This document shows positions 1 through 8,029 of a stretch of DNA of 64,000 bases, in pieces (the stretch's first letter is position 1; the number at the start of each line of letters is the position of its first letter). The stretch spans positions 248,001-312,000 of the forward strand of contig NZ_JAYKGK010000001.1 of NCBI RefSeq assembly GCF_036860675.1, given 5' to 3'. A model generated the notes under the pieces. The model did no database searches and was not told the origin of the DNA. It saw only the letters and a list, made by a program, of their open reading frames with translations. The translations under genes were made by a program, and so were the position numbers. This stretch comes from Rosettibacter primus (lineage in GTDB: Bacteria; Bacteroidota; Ignavibacteria; Ignavibacteriales; Melioribacteraceae).

Positions 1-286
1 GTGCTAATCTTTTTGCATACATAATTTTTTGAACATCTTCCAACTTTACAATGCTATCGTTTAATTGAATTCTACCATCGTAACCTACCCATATGTAAGA
101 TATTAACCTTTTGTTTTCAATTTTTTCAATAGCTTTTGCTTCTGGTAATCTGAATTTTACCAGTACATCAACTTCGCGTAATGTTGTAGTAACCATAAAG
201 AACAAAAGCAGCATGAACACAATATCTGGCAGTGATGCAGTTGGAATCTGCTGCTTTACAGAAGCTCTCTTTTTCTGAAATTTCAT
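1..286 (-). CDS. ExbD/TolR-type biopolymer transport protein (partial)
   Basis: I translated this from the minus strand. It begins with ATG at 286 and runs off the left edge, so about 95 residues are visible and the C-terminus is missing. The N-terminus has the ExbD layout: a short basic, Gln-rich cytoplasmic start, then PTASLPDIVFMLLLFFMVTT with the conserved membrane aspartate, then a periplasmic stretch. ExbD works with ExbB to couple the proton-motive force to TonB or Tol. A GAGGT Shine-Dalgarno lies just before the ATG. It follows a second ExbD gene by 15 bases in the same operon. The pair is probably a two-ExbD system, as is common in Bacteroidota relatives. Confidence 0.85.
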   Translation of the reverse strand, partial: MKFQKKRASVKQQIPTASLPDIVFMLLLFFMVTTTLREVDVLVKFRLPEAKAIEKIENKRLISYIWVGYDGRIQLNDSIVKLEDVQKIMYAKRLA

Positions 287-301
287 CTATCAACCTCAAA
301 A

Positions 302-847
302 TTATTTTTTTACGGTTTCTGGTTCTGCAATACTTATTGTTATAGGTATCTTTTCTTTAATTTCTTTCATTTCTTCACTTCGGTCATCAATATCAATCAA
401 ACGTTTTCCAAATCTTGAACGAGCATATTCCTCACGCACCTGAAAATAAGCTTCTTTGATTTGGTCTAACGCTTGTATATACAAATTATAATTTGTCTTT
501 CTATCAGTTTTTATTGATACCACAAGTTTTTTATTTGCAGGTAAATCAATCTTACTTTCAATTCTTGGTTTTAATACTTTTGATATTTGAGGAATTGCAA
601 TAATTTCATTATTAAGTAGTACATCACCATTTTCATTTACCAGTACTGCTGCAAGTCTGTCTTTAGATATTGGTACTAATTCCTGTTCTCCTGGTGGAAC
701 ATATTCAGGTAAAACCAGACCTATACCAGTGTCAACATCAATTACAGTAGAAACCAAGAAGAACAGCAGAAGCAAGAATGATATATCTGCCATAGAACTT
801 GTTGGTATTTCTGCTTCTGGAAGTTTTCTTTTCTTTAGCTTAACCAT
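302..847 (-). CDS. exbD: ExbD/TolR-type biopolymer transport protein
   Basis: This 181-residue protein has one N-terminal membrane helix (about residues 20-40) with the ExbD signature PTSSMADISFLLLLFFLVST, including the conserved Asp in the helix. A periplasmic domain of about 130 residues follows. It would form the proton channel with the ExbB protein encoded 20 bases upstream and deliver energy to TonB-dependent outer-membrane transport, such as the thiamine receptor at 23100-25580, or to Tol. The C-terminal tail is longer than in E. coli ExbD (141 residues) and rich in charged residues. A second ExbD gene follows at once, so the two may form a heteromer. Confidence 0.9.
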   Translation of the reverse strand: MVKLKKRKLPEAEIPTSSMADISFLLLLFFLVSTVIDVDTGIGLVLPEYVPPGEQELVPISKDRLAAVLVNENGDVLLNNEIIAIPQISKVLKPRIESKIDLPANKKLVVSIKTDRKTNYNLYIQALDQIKEAYFQVREEYARSRFGKRLIDIDDRSEEMKEIKEKIPITISIAEPETVKK

Positions 848-866
848 TTTATAGTTCTCAAATTAA

Positions 867-1562
867 TTAAACTTGTTTTTTAGTTTTCAATTCATAGAGA
901 GCATCAATCAATTCAATTGAGCTTTCTTCCATATCAGCTACTAATTTATCGATACGGGAAACAAAATAGTTATAGAATACCTGCAAAATCATTGCAACAA
1001 CAAGACCAAACAATGTTGTTAACAAAGCTACAGAGATACCACCTGCAACGATACTTGGAGAAATTTGAGCAGCTTCTTTAATAGCATCAAATGCTTGAAT
1101 CATACCCTGAACTGTTCCAGTAAAACCAAGCATAGGTGCAATAGCAATAAATGTTGAAATCCAGATTAAACCTTTTTCGAGGAAGCCCATTTCAATTGCT
1201 CCATAAGCCATAATAGCTTTTTCAGCAGCATCGAGACCTTCATTAGCTCTTAGTAAACCAGCATGGAATACAGAAGCAATTGAACCTCTTGTATTTTCGC
1301 ATAATTTTATTGCTTCTTCTACGCCACCATTTTTTAATGCATCTTTTACCTGAACAATAAATTTCTTTGTATTGATTGTTGCTCGTGATAATGTCCAGAG
1401 ACGTTCAAAAGCAAAACCTAATCCAATAACTAAGCAGCCGAGTATTGGCCACATAAAGAATCCACCTTCTATAAATTTTTGTTGCAAATATCCGACTAAG
1501 CTTGGTTCTTGGACCTGGGCTAAAATTGTCATCATAAATCCTGAGATATGTGTTAGTTCCAT
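867..1562 (-). CDS. exbB: ExbB/TolQ/MotA-family proton channel protein
   Basis: This 231-residue inner-membrane protein has three predicted helices: near residues 35-55, then a pair around 135-155 and 170-195. The segment APMLGFTGTVQGMIQAF is the MotA/TolQ/ExbB signature. It pairs with the two ExbD proteins encoded downstream to power TonB or Tol. The ATG at 1562 is supported by a GGAGG Shine-Dalgarno at 1572-1576, and later in-frame ATGs have no comparable site. It is the first gene of the operon, preceded by a candidate promoter at 1622-1650. Confidence 0.92.
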   Translation of the reverse strand: MELTHISGFMMTILAQVQEPSLVGYLQQKFIEGGFFMWPILGCLVIGLGFAFERLWTLSRATINTKKFIVQVKDALKNGGVEEAIKLCENTRGSIASVFHAGLLRANEGLDAAEKAIMAYGAIEMGFLEKGLIWISTFIAIAPMLGFTGTVQGMIQAFDAIKEAAQISPSIVAGGISVALLTTLFGLVVAMILQVFYNYFVSRIDKLVADMEESSIELIDALYELKTKKQV

Positions 1563-1621
1563 ATAGGAAAACCTCCAATTGTGTTAATTAATAAAAATAA
1601 TTTTCAAAAATTGTGTGGCTA

Positions 1622-1650
1622 ACATTAAATAAATGAGCCAAAAAAGTCAA
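1622..1650 (-). promoter_or_regulatory. Candidate sigma-70-like promoter for the exbB operon
   Basis: Reading the minus strand, TTGACT (1650-1645) is followed after 17 bases by TAATGT (1627-1622). Transcription would start about 45-50 bases before the exbB Shine-Dalgarno. The -35 hexamer overlaps the 3' end of the preceding gene's terminator. The call rests on spacing and hexamer match alone. Confidence 0.35.
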
Positions 1651-1666
1651 TAAATTATTTATTGAC
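1640..1666 (-). terminator. Rho-independent terminator after the SDR gene
   Basis: Bases 1646-1666 form a perfect 9-bp stem with a 3-base loop. On the minus strand they are followed by six T residues (1645-1640). It lies 14 bases after the stop codon of the SDR gene. The stem is AT-rich, so its strength is uncertain. Confidence 0.5.
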
Positions 1667-1679
1667 AAAACAAAATTAA

Positions 1680-2366
1680 TCAATTTTCTATCAATTCAAA
1701 AAGTGAAATTATATTTCCATTAAAAATTTCCCAATCATCAAAAATTTTTTGAACCACTTTACAAATTTTTTCTGGTGGAATTAACTTTGTTTTATCTTTC
1801 ATCCATTCTCTATTCTCGGGAGTATCAATTATGTAAGGTGCTATAGCATTGGCAGTCATCTTAATTAATTTGCCTTCAACAGCTAAACTTTTTACTAAAT
1901 AATTTAATGCACTTTTTGAAACGCCATAAGCCGCAATGTTCGGTTCATTAATAAAACTTGAATAAGCACTTGTAAAACAAATTGAACCGCCTTTACTCTT
2001 TTCGATTAGAATCATAAAATATTTCGCTATAAGAAATGAAGTGGTGAGATTAATGTCCAATAACTTTTTCCATTCATCATAAGGGGTCTCTGAAATACTT
2101 TTTCCTCCCCAGTAAGTTCCTATTGTATCAAATAAAAATAATAATGAATTATCAGGAACATTTACTTTCGAAAAAGCATCTTTAACATTTTGTTCATCAG
2201 TTAAATCGTTGATGTAAACAATTTCTATATTCTTTGATTCATACTTTTTTTCTAATGGTTTTCTTGTAAATAAGTAATATTTATCATAATCTTGATTTAA
2301 AAAATATTCAATTGCAGTGCTTCCAAGATGTCCCGATGAACCAAATAATAAAAATATTTTATTCAT
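1680..2366 (-). CDS. Short-chain dehydrogenase/reductase (SDR) family protein
   Basis: This 228-residue protein has a Rossmann N-terminus with the nucleotide-binding GSSGHLGS motif near residue 9. It also has the SDR catalytic residues: Asn in NINLTT, Ser in TSAYSSF and the YxxxK pair in AAYGVSK. It should be an NAD(P)-dependent oxidoreductase; the substrate cannot be read from the sequence. The ATG at 2366 has an AGGAAA Shine-Dalgarno. It lies two bases after the EEP-family gene, so the two are co-transcribed, and a terminator follows. Confidence 0.82.
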   Translation of the reverse strand: MNKIFLLFGSSGHLGSTAIEYFLNQDYDKYYLFTRKPLEKKYESKNIEIVYINDLTDEQNVKDAFSKVNVPDNSLLFLFDTIGTYWGGKSISETPYDEWKKLLDINLTTSFLIAKYFMILIEKSKGGSICFTSAYSSFINEPNIAAYGVSKSALNYLVKSLAVEGKLIKMTANAIAPYIIDTPENREWMKDKTKLIPPEKICKVVQKIFDDWEIFNGNIISLFELIEN

Positions 2367-2368
2367 AA

Positions 2369-3412
2369 TTATTTCCTTTCTTTTATAAAATAAAATTTTG
2401 CACCTACTGGATAATGGTCACTAAATCCACCTATATATTTATTACCTGAATAAGTTGGAATTGGTGCTCCAATTTTTTCTCCTGACTTCTGAACCATATA
2501 TGAAGGTTGAATTATTTCAAAACTGTCACATATATAATCTAAATTCATTCTATCGAACAAAGATGATGAAACAATAATCTGATCAAGCATATTCCAGTCA
2601 CTTCCATAAAGATATGTTCCTTTTCCAGATAGAAAACTTTGATACGTCAGATTAATTAATTCCTTTGGTTGAATATTTGTCGATTCACAATTAAATTCTT
2701 TTGCATTTAGTATTTCTTTTATTGAAGTATTATCGGGTTCGTCATTAAAATCACCAAGAATTATAATTTGCTCTTTATCATTAATTGAAAATAATGAATC
2801 AACTTTTCCTCTTAATACTTTAGCAGCTGTAATTCTATTTGGTTCAGATTTTACCTGACCACCCAATCTTGAAGGCCAATGATTAACAAATATTTGCAGA
2901 GTTGTATTACTTAATTTGTGATTTAATGTAACATGCAATATATATCTTGTTTTTGCCCCATTGGGCAAATTTACTTTTAATGTATCAGCTGAAATAATTT
3001 TGAAAATATCTCTATCGTAAATTAATGTAACATCAATTCCCCTTTCATCAGGTGATTCTCGATAAACAGTAACATAATCTCGATACGGCAGTTTATATAG
3101 AAGCTTTTTTACTACATTAATATTTTCTACTTCCTCAAGAGCAAGAATATCTGGTCCACATCCATCATTCATGAAATTAATAACTCTAACAAGATTTGAA
3201 AGCTTTTGCTCGAGTTTATCATCAGTCCATTGCTTTTTACTTGCAGGAAGGAACTCCGAATCATTTTTGATTGGGTCATCTTCTGTATCAAATAAATTTT
3301 CCACATTCCATGCTGCAATGAATATTGTATCGTTGTGCTGATTATTCTGACAGCTAACAGAGAAAGGCAGAAGTAAAAATAAAATTAATAGTAGATTAAT
3401 TATTTTTTTCAT
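2369..3412 (-). CDS. Secreted endonuclease/exonuclease/phosphatase (EEP) family protein
   Basis: This 347-residue protein begins with a hydrophobic signal peptide ending in FSVSC, so it may be a lipoprotein, although the lipobox is not canonical. The mature part shows the EEP (DNase I-like) motifs in order: WNVENLFD, LALEEVEN, FVNHWPSR, LGDFNDEP and the C-terminal GGFSDHYPV with the catalytic Asp-His. Such proteins are Mg-dependent phosphodiesterases that cut nucleic acids, phospholipids or other phosphoesters. With a signal peptide it would act outside the cytoplasm. It is the first gene of a two-gene operon with the SDR gene and is transcribed divergently from polA. Confidence 0.85.
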   Translation of the reverse strand: MKKIINLLLILFLLLPFSVSCQNNQHNDTIFIAAWNVENLFDTEDDPIKNDSEFLPASKKQWTDDKLEQKLSNLVRVINFMNDGCGPDILALEEVENINVVKKLLYKLPYRDYVTVYRESPDERGIDVTLIYDRDIFKIISADTLKVNLPNGAKTRYILHVTLNHKLSNTTLQIFVNHWPSRLGGQVKSEPNRITAAKVLRGKVDSLFSINDKEQIIILGDFNDEPDNTSIKEILNAKEFNCESTNIQPKELINLTYQSFLSGKGTYLYGSDWNMLDQIIVSSSLFDRMNLDYICDSFEIIQPSYMVQKSGEKIGAPIPTYSGNKYIGGFSDHYPVGAKFYFIKERK

Positions 3413-3498
3413 AGTGTATTGTATGGTTATTAATTGTTCTAATTTTTATTTTCCATAGAGAATATAAAAAAATAATTAAGTGATAAAAAGAAATTATT

Positions 3499-6288
3499 AT
3501 GAAAGAAAGCAAAAAGAAATTTGTAATCATTGATGCAATGGCTCTTGCCTATAAAGGATATTACGCTTTTATATCAAGACCATTGATGACTTCCAAAGGT
3601 GAACCAACATCGGCAGTCTATGGTTTTGTAAGTCAGCTATTAAAAATTATTGAAGATACAAAACCAGATTATATTGCAGTAGCATTTGATTCAAAAGAAA
3701 AAACATTCAGACATGAGAAATATGAAAATTACAAATCATCACGCGAAGAAATGCCGGAAGACATGATTCAACAAATAAATAGAATTAAAGAAATAATTGA
3801 AGCATTCAAAATTCCAATTTACATACTCCCTGGATATGAAGCAGACGACCTTATTGGAACAGCTGTAAAAAAAGCTTCAAAAGCAGGATTGACATGTTAT
3901 GCAATTACGCCTGATAAAGATTTTATTCAACTTGTCTCTGATAATGTAAAACTTATTAAACCAGGGAAAACAACAGATGAAATTGTAATAATTGATGAAG
4001 ATAAGGTTCGAGAAGAATACGGCTTTGAACCAAAACAAATGACAGATTATTTAGCCCTTGTCGGTGATTCATCTGACGATATTCCCGGAGTTGCAGGTAT
4101 TGGACCAAAAACTGCTTTACCATTAATTCAAAAATTTAAGACACTTGAAAACATTTATAAAAATTTAGATAAAATTGAAAAGCAAAGCATTGCCAACAAA
4201 CTTCTCGAAAATAAAGAAAATGCTTTTTTATCTAAGGAACTTGCAACAATTAATACAGAAGTCCCATTTGAAATAAATTTTGAAGTAGCAAAATTACAAC
4301 AACCTGATTTAGAAAAATTATTGAAGATTTTTAATGAGTTGGAATTCAAAACTTTTGCATCAAGAATTAAAAAAATGTATTCCGAAAAAGCTTCAGAAAT
4401 TAAAACTGAAGAGATAATTGAAAAAATACCGGAGAATGAAAATATTCAGGTTTATGACAAAAGCAAGGTAAGATATCACTTAATCACAAAAAAGGAAGAA
4501 GCAAAAAATCTTGCTGAAAAATTATTATCTCATGATTTATTTGTTTTTGATACCGAAACAGATTCGTTAAATACTTTCACAGCAAATTTAGCAGGCTGTT
4601 CTTTTTCTGTAAAACCAAAAGAAGCATGGTTTGTTGCAGTTAATCCACAAAGAGTAACTGATGGATTATTTACAGCCAATTTATCTGAAAGATTACCTAT
4701 TGAAGATTTTATAAATATTTTCAAGCCAATTTTTGAAAATAAAAAAATCAAAAAAGTATGTCAGAACGGTAAATATGATATATCGATTTTGAAAAGATAC
4801 AATATTGATGTAGAAAATTTTTACTTCGATACAATGCTTGCAAGTTATGTTATTGACCCTGACCAAAAACATGGAATGGATGAACTTTCAGAAAAATATT
4901 TGAACTACAAACCAATTCCAATTTTAGAATTAATTGGTTCTAAAAAAACACCAGAAAAAATATTCGAAGTAGATGTTGAAAGGTTATCAGATTATTCGTG
5001 TGAAGATGCAGATATTACTTTTAGATTATATGAAATACTTGATAAGATTCTAAAAAAAGAAGGCTTGGAAAAGATTGCATACGAAATTGAATTTCCACTT
5101 GTTCCGGTTCTAGAAGATATGGAAAGAACTGGCGTACGGATTGACACAAAAATTTTAAAAGATTTCAGCAAAGATTTACAAATTCTTCTTGATAATTATT
5201 CTAATGAAATTTACAGATTAGCTGGAGAAACTTTTAACATTAATTCAACTCAACAATTACAAAAAATTTTATTCGAAAAACTAAAGCTGCCAGAAACAAG
5301 TAAAACCAAAACAGGATTTTCAACAGATGCACGTGCACTTGAATCTCTCAAAGGCACTCACCCGATTATTGATATCATTATGGATTATAGACAAGTATCA
5401 AAATTAAAATCAACTTATGCTGATGCTCTCCCGGATTTAATAAATCCATTAACAGGAAGAATTCATACAACATACAATCAAACAGCAGCATCTACCGGAA
5501 GATTATCAAGCAACGACCCAAATCTCCAAAATATTCCAATTAGGACTGAACTTGGCAAAGAAATTCGCAGGGCTTTTGTTCCTCGAGATAAAAATTTTGT
5601 TATTCTAAGTGCTGATTACAGCCAAATTGAATTAAGAATAATGGCAAGTATTTGCGGTGACGAAACTTTAATAAAGGCATTTAAAAATGGAGAAGATATT
5701 CACAGAAGAACAGCTGCACTTGTGTTCAAAGTTAATCCTGAAGAAGTAACACCCGAAATGAGAAGAAAAGCAAAGGAAGTCAATTTTGGTATTTTATATG
5801 GTCTTGGTCCTTTTGGATTAAAAACAAGATTAGGAATTTCTCAATCTCATGCAAAAGAAATTTTTGATAATTACTTCAATTCATTCAAGAATGTAAAAAA
5901 GTTTATGGAAGATTCAATCAAAAAAGCACAACAAAAAGGTTATGCAGAAACTTTAATGGGCAGAAGAAGATATTTAAGAAATATTAACAGCAAAAATAAA
6001 GTTGTTCGTCAGTTTGAGGAACGTGTAGCTATCAATATGCCAATTCAAGGAACAGCCGCAGATATGATTAAATTAGCTATGATAAAAATCTACAAAGAAC
6101 TTAAGAAAAGAAAAGCCCAGACAAAAATGATTCTTCAGGTACACGATGAATTGGTTTTTGATGCTCATAAAAGTGAAGTTGATGAGTTAAAATTTGTAAT
6201 TAAAGAATTAATGGAGAATGCTTTGCCACTTAATCTGCCTGTTGTTGTTGATATTGGTATTGGAGATAACTGGCTGGATGCACACTAA
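3499..6288 (+). CDS. polA: DNA polymerase I
   Basis: This 929-residue protein has all three PolA domains. Residues about 1-290 are the 5'-3' exonuclease/flap nuclease (YEADDLIG, GDSSDDIPG). Residues about 330-500 are the 3'-5' exonuclease. Its proofreading residues look intact: D351 and E353 in FDTETDS, Asn-x3-Asp in NGKYD and the YSCED motif. The polymerase has motif A DYSQIE (D706), motif B in RRKAKEVNFGILYG and motif C HDE (882-884). It fills gaps and removes RNA primers. The start has no strong Shine-Dalgarno. It stands alone on this strand, and its stop codon directly abuts the stop of the convergent PEGA-like gene. Confidence 0.98.
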   Translation: MKESKKKFVIIDAMALAYKGYYAFISRPLMTSKGEPTSAVYGFVSQLLKIIEDTKPDYIAVAFDSKEKTFRHEKYENYKSSREEMPEDMIQQINRIKEIIEAFKIPIYILPGYEADDLIGTAVKKASKAGLTCYAITPDKDFIQLVSDNVKLIKPGKTTDEIVIIDEDKVREEYGFEPKQMTDYLALVGDSSDDIPGVAGIGPKTALPLIQKFKTLENIYKNLDKIEKQSIANKLLENKENAFLSKELATINTEVPFEINFEVAKLQQPDLEKLLKIFNELEFKTFASRIKKMYSEKASEIKTEEIIEKIPENENIQVYDKSKVRYHLITKKEEAKNLAEKLLSHDLFVFDTETDSLNTFTANLAGCSFSVKPKEAWFVAVNPQRVTDGLFTANLSERLPIEDFINIFKPIFENKKIKKVCQNGKYDISILKRYNIDVENFYFDTMLASYVIDPDQKHGMDELSEKYLNYKPIPILELIGSKKTPEKIFEVDVERLSDYSCEDADITFRLYEILDKILKKEGLEKIAYEIEFPLVPVLEDMERTGVRIDTKILKDFSKDLQILLDNYSNEIYRLAGETFNINSTQQLQKILFEKLKLPETSKTKTGFSTDARALESLKGTHPIIDIIMDYRQVSKLKSTYADALPDLINPLTGRIHTTYNQTAASTGRLSSNDPNLQNIPIRTELGKEIRRAFVPRDKNFVILSADYSQIELRIMASICGDETLIKAFKNGEDIHRRTAALVFKVNPEEVTPEMRRKAKEVNFGILYGLGPFGLKTRLGISQSHAKEIFDNYFNSFKNVKKFMEDSIKKAQQKGYAETLMGRRRYLRNINSKNKVVRQFEERVAINMPIQGTAADMIKLAMIKIYKELKKRKAQTKMILQVHDELVFDAHKSEVDELKFVIKELMENALPLNLPVVVDIGIGDNWLDAH

Positions 6289-6870
6289 TTATTCAAGTAA
6301 AAATTTGTAAATCAAATAACCAAAATTTATCTGCAATAAACCAAATGCAATTCCACTGTAAAGATCCAAGCGATTTACTCTTTTTAATATTTCTTTATCA
6401 CCAGTTGATAAATATTCGTCATACTTTTTATCTGCATTAATTTTAAAATATGCAGCCGTTGCTCCAAGAACTGCCGAAGTTCCAATTAATATCTTGAGCC
6501 AATTCGATTCAGATAATTCGTTTTTCTGAAAATTGTTTATTCCCGCTATTGAATTTTCATACAAAATATTTTTAATGCTTTTTGATTCTTGCAAATGAAA
6601 TGTAAAATTGTAATGATAGTTACATTCTCTAATCCGAATTGTATCAATAAATTCGCTACCATTCCATTTATTTAAAAATTCTTTGATATAAATCTCATAA
6701 AAGCCGGTATCAAGTTCTGTTATTATATTTCCTTTCCCCGCATAATTATTATTAATAAAAATGTATGCATCAATTTTGTTTGTGTTGATTGTAACAATAC
6801 TTTTACAATTCTGTGCATTCAAATAATTTAGTGTTAAAAATAGTATTAAAATTACTTTAATAAACTTCAT
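6289..6870 (-). CDS. Secreted PEGA-like domain protein with C-terminal membrane helices
   Basis: This 193-residue protein has a signal peptide ending LNYLNAQ. Residues about 20-105 resemble a PEGA-type beta domain: a short repeat-like sheet with AYIFINNNYAGKG, followed by a turn and IYIKEFLNKW. The C-terminal part has two hydrophobic helices (about 125-140 and 175-190) separated by a charged segment, so it is probably anchored in a membrane. It is the last gene of the long operon that starts at fni and follows the propeller lipoprotein by one base. No enzymatic motif is visible. The PEGA call is by pattern only. Confidence 0.6.
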   Translation of the reverse strand: MKFIKVILILFLTLNYLNAQNCKSIVTINTNKIDAYIFINNNYAGKGNIITELDTGFYEIYIKEFLNKWNGSEFIDTIRIRECNYHYNFTFHLQESKSIKNILYENSIAGINNFQKNELSESNWLKILIGTSAVLGATAAYFKINADKKYDEYLSTGDKEILKRVNRLDLYSGIAFGLLQINFGYLIYKFLLE

Positions 6871-6871
6871 C

Positions 6872-8029
6872 TTAATTCTCTATGAAAGTTTTGTAAGCAA
6901 AAATTTGTCCTCTGTCTGCACCAAATAAAATTAAACCATTGTAATAAACTGGTGAGAGCTTTACTCTTGTATCAAATTCTAAGGTCTTTTTGATTTCTCC
7001 ATTTTCTGGATTAATGAAGTAAATTTTTTTATTAAAGTCTGGCTGAATTAAAAAGTTATTTAGAAGCAATGGAGTAGAATTAATAATACCTTTTGTATCA
7101 ATGCTCCATTTTAATTTTCCATCACTTTTGAAAATAGAAAATATTTTCCCGGAAAGATTGCCAATAAAAATATTTTTAGAATTAAAGACAGGCAGAGTTA
7201 CAACATTTGATTTGCTATTGAAAACCCAATTAATCTTTTTCGTCTGAATATTAAAAGAAAATAACTTGCCGCTGCTATCACAAAAATAAGCAGTGTCATT
7301 ATCTAGAGTTATTCCGTTAATATTATCTTCAGAAATTTTTTCTCTGAACAATATTTTGCCATCGCTTGATGATACAATAAATAATTCTCCCCTGTCATTA
7401 CCAAATATTATTATACTTTCATCAGATGCAGTAATTGAATGTGTGGACACTTTTGTTTCAATTGACCAGATTTTTATTCCTGCATAGTTAAATTTAATTA
7501 GTTCTCCCCTGTCGCTTAAAACAACAATTCCATCTTTCAATTTGAGCATTTCGCTATTTATGCTTCCTCTAATTTTTGTTTCACTTAAAGTTTTAGCATT
7601 ATTTATATCTTTCATAACAAACAAAGAATAATTTTCTGTTTTAAGATTAACTGCAAAATAAATTCTTAATTTGTTAATAATTGGGGCAACAGTAATTGAA
7701 CCAGAATATTTGTAGAAACCATATGATTTTCCTGATTTAATATTAAAACCATAAATTCTTCCCGATAAATCACTCACAAAAAGAAAATCATTATTAATTA
7801 TAAATGAAGTATTCGATTGGCTACCGTTTGTTTCTGCTTTCCAGATTAATTCTAATGAATCGGTAATTGAAACATCTTCATAAAAATTTCTCTGAGGAAT
7901 TTTACCAAACATTAAAATTCCTGAATCACTGAAATGAAAATTTTTTATTATCAAATCATGAGAACATGATGTTAAGAAAATAGAAGTTATAAGAAATATT
8001 TTAATATTTCGAAAAATCAAAAATCCCAT
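6872..8029 (-). CDS. PQQ-like beta-propeller lipoprotein (BamB-like)
   Basis: This 385-residue protein has a lipoprotein signal peptide with lipobox FLTSC. After it come repeated blades of the PQQ/BamB type, each with a G-K or D-G turn, such as NIKSGKSYGFY, SSDGKILFRE and KSDGKLKWSID. It should be an envelope scaffold rather than an enzyme, since I see no quinoprotein active site. Its start overlaps the end of the upstream Omp85-like barrel gene by 13 bases. BamB is a lipoprotein of this fold that binds the barrel protein BamA, so the pair recalls a BamA-BamB partnership. That parallel is inference. Confidence 0.75.
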   Translation of the reverse strand: MGFLIFRNIKIFLITSIFLTSCSHDLIIKNFHFSDSGILMFGKIPQRNFYEDVSITDSLELIWKAETNGSQSNTSFIINNDFLFVSDLSGRIYGFNIKSGKSYGFYKYSGSITVAPIINKLRIYFAVNLKTENYSLFVMKDINNAKTLSETKIRGSINSEMLKLKDGIVVLSDRGELIKFNYAGIKIWSIETKVSTHSITASDESIIIFGNDRGELFIVSSSDGKILFREKISEDNINGITLDNDTAYFCDSSGKLFSFNIQTKKINWVFNSKSNVVTLPVFNSKNIFIGNLSGKIFSIFKSDGKLKWSIDTKGIINSTPLLLNNFLIQPDFNKKIYFINPENGEIKKTLEFDTRVKLSPVYYNGLILFGADRGQIFAYKTFIEN

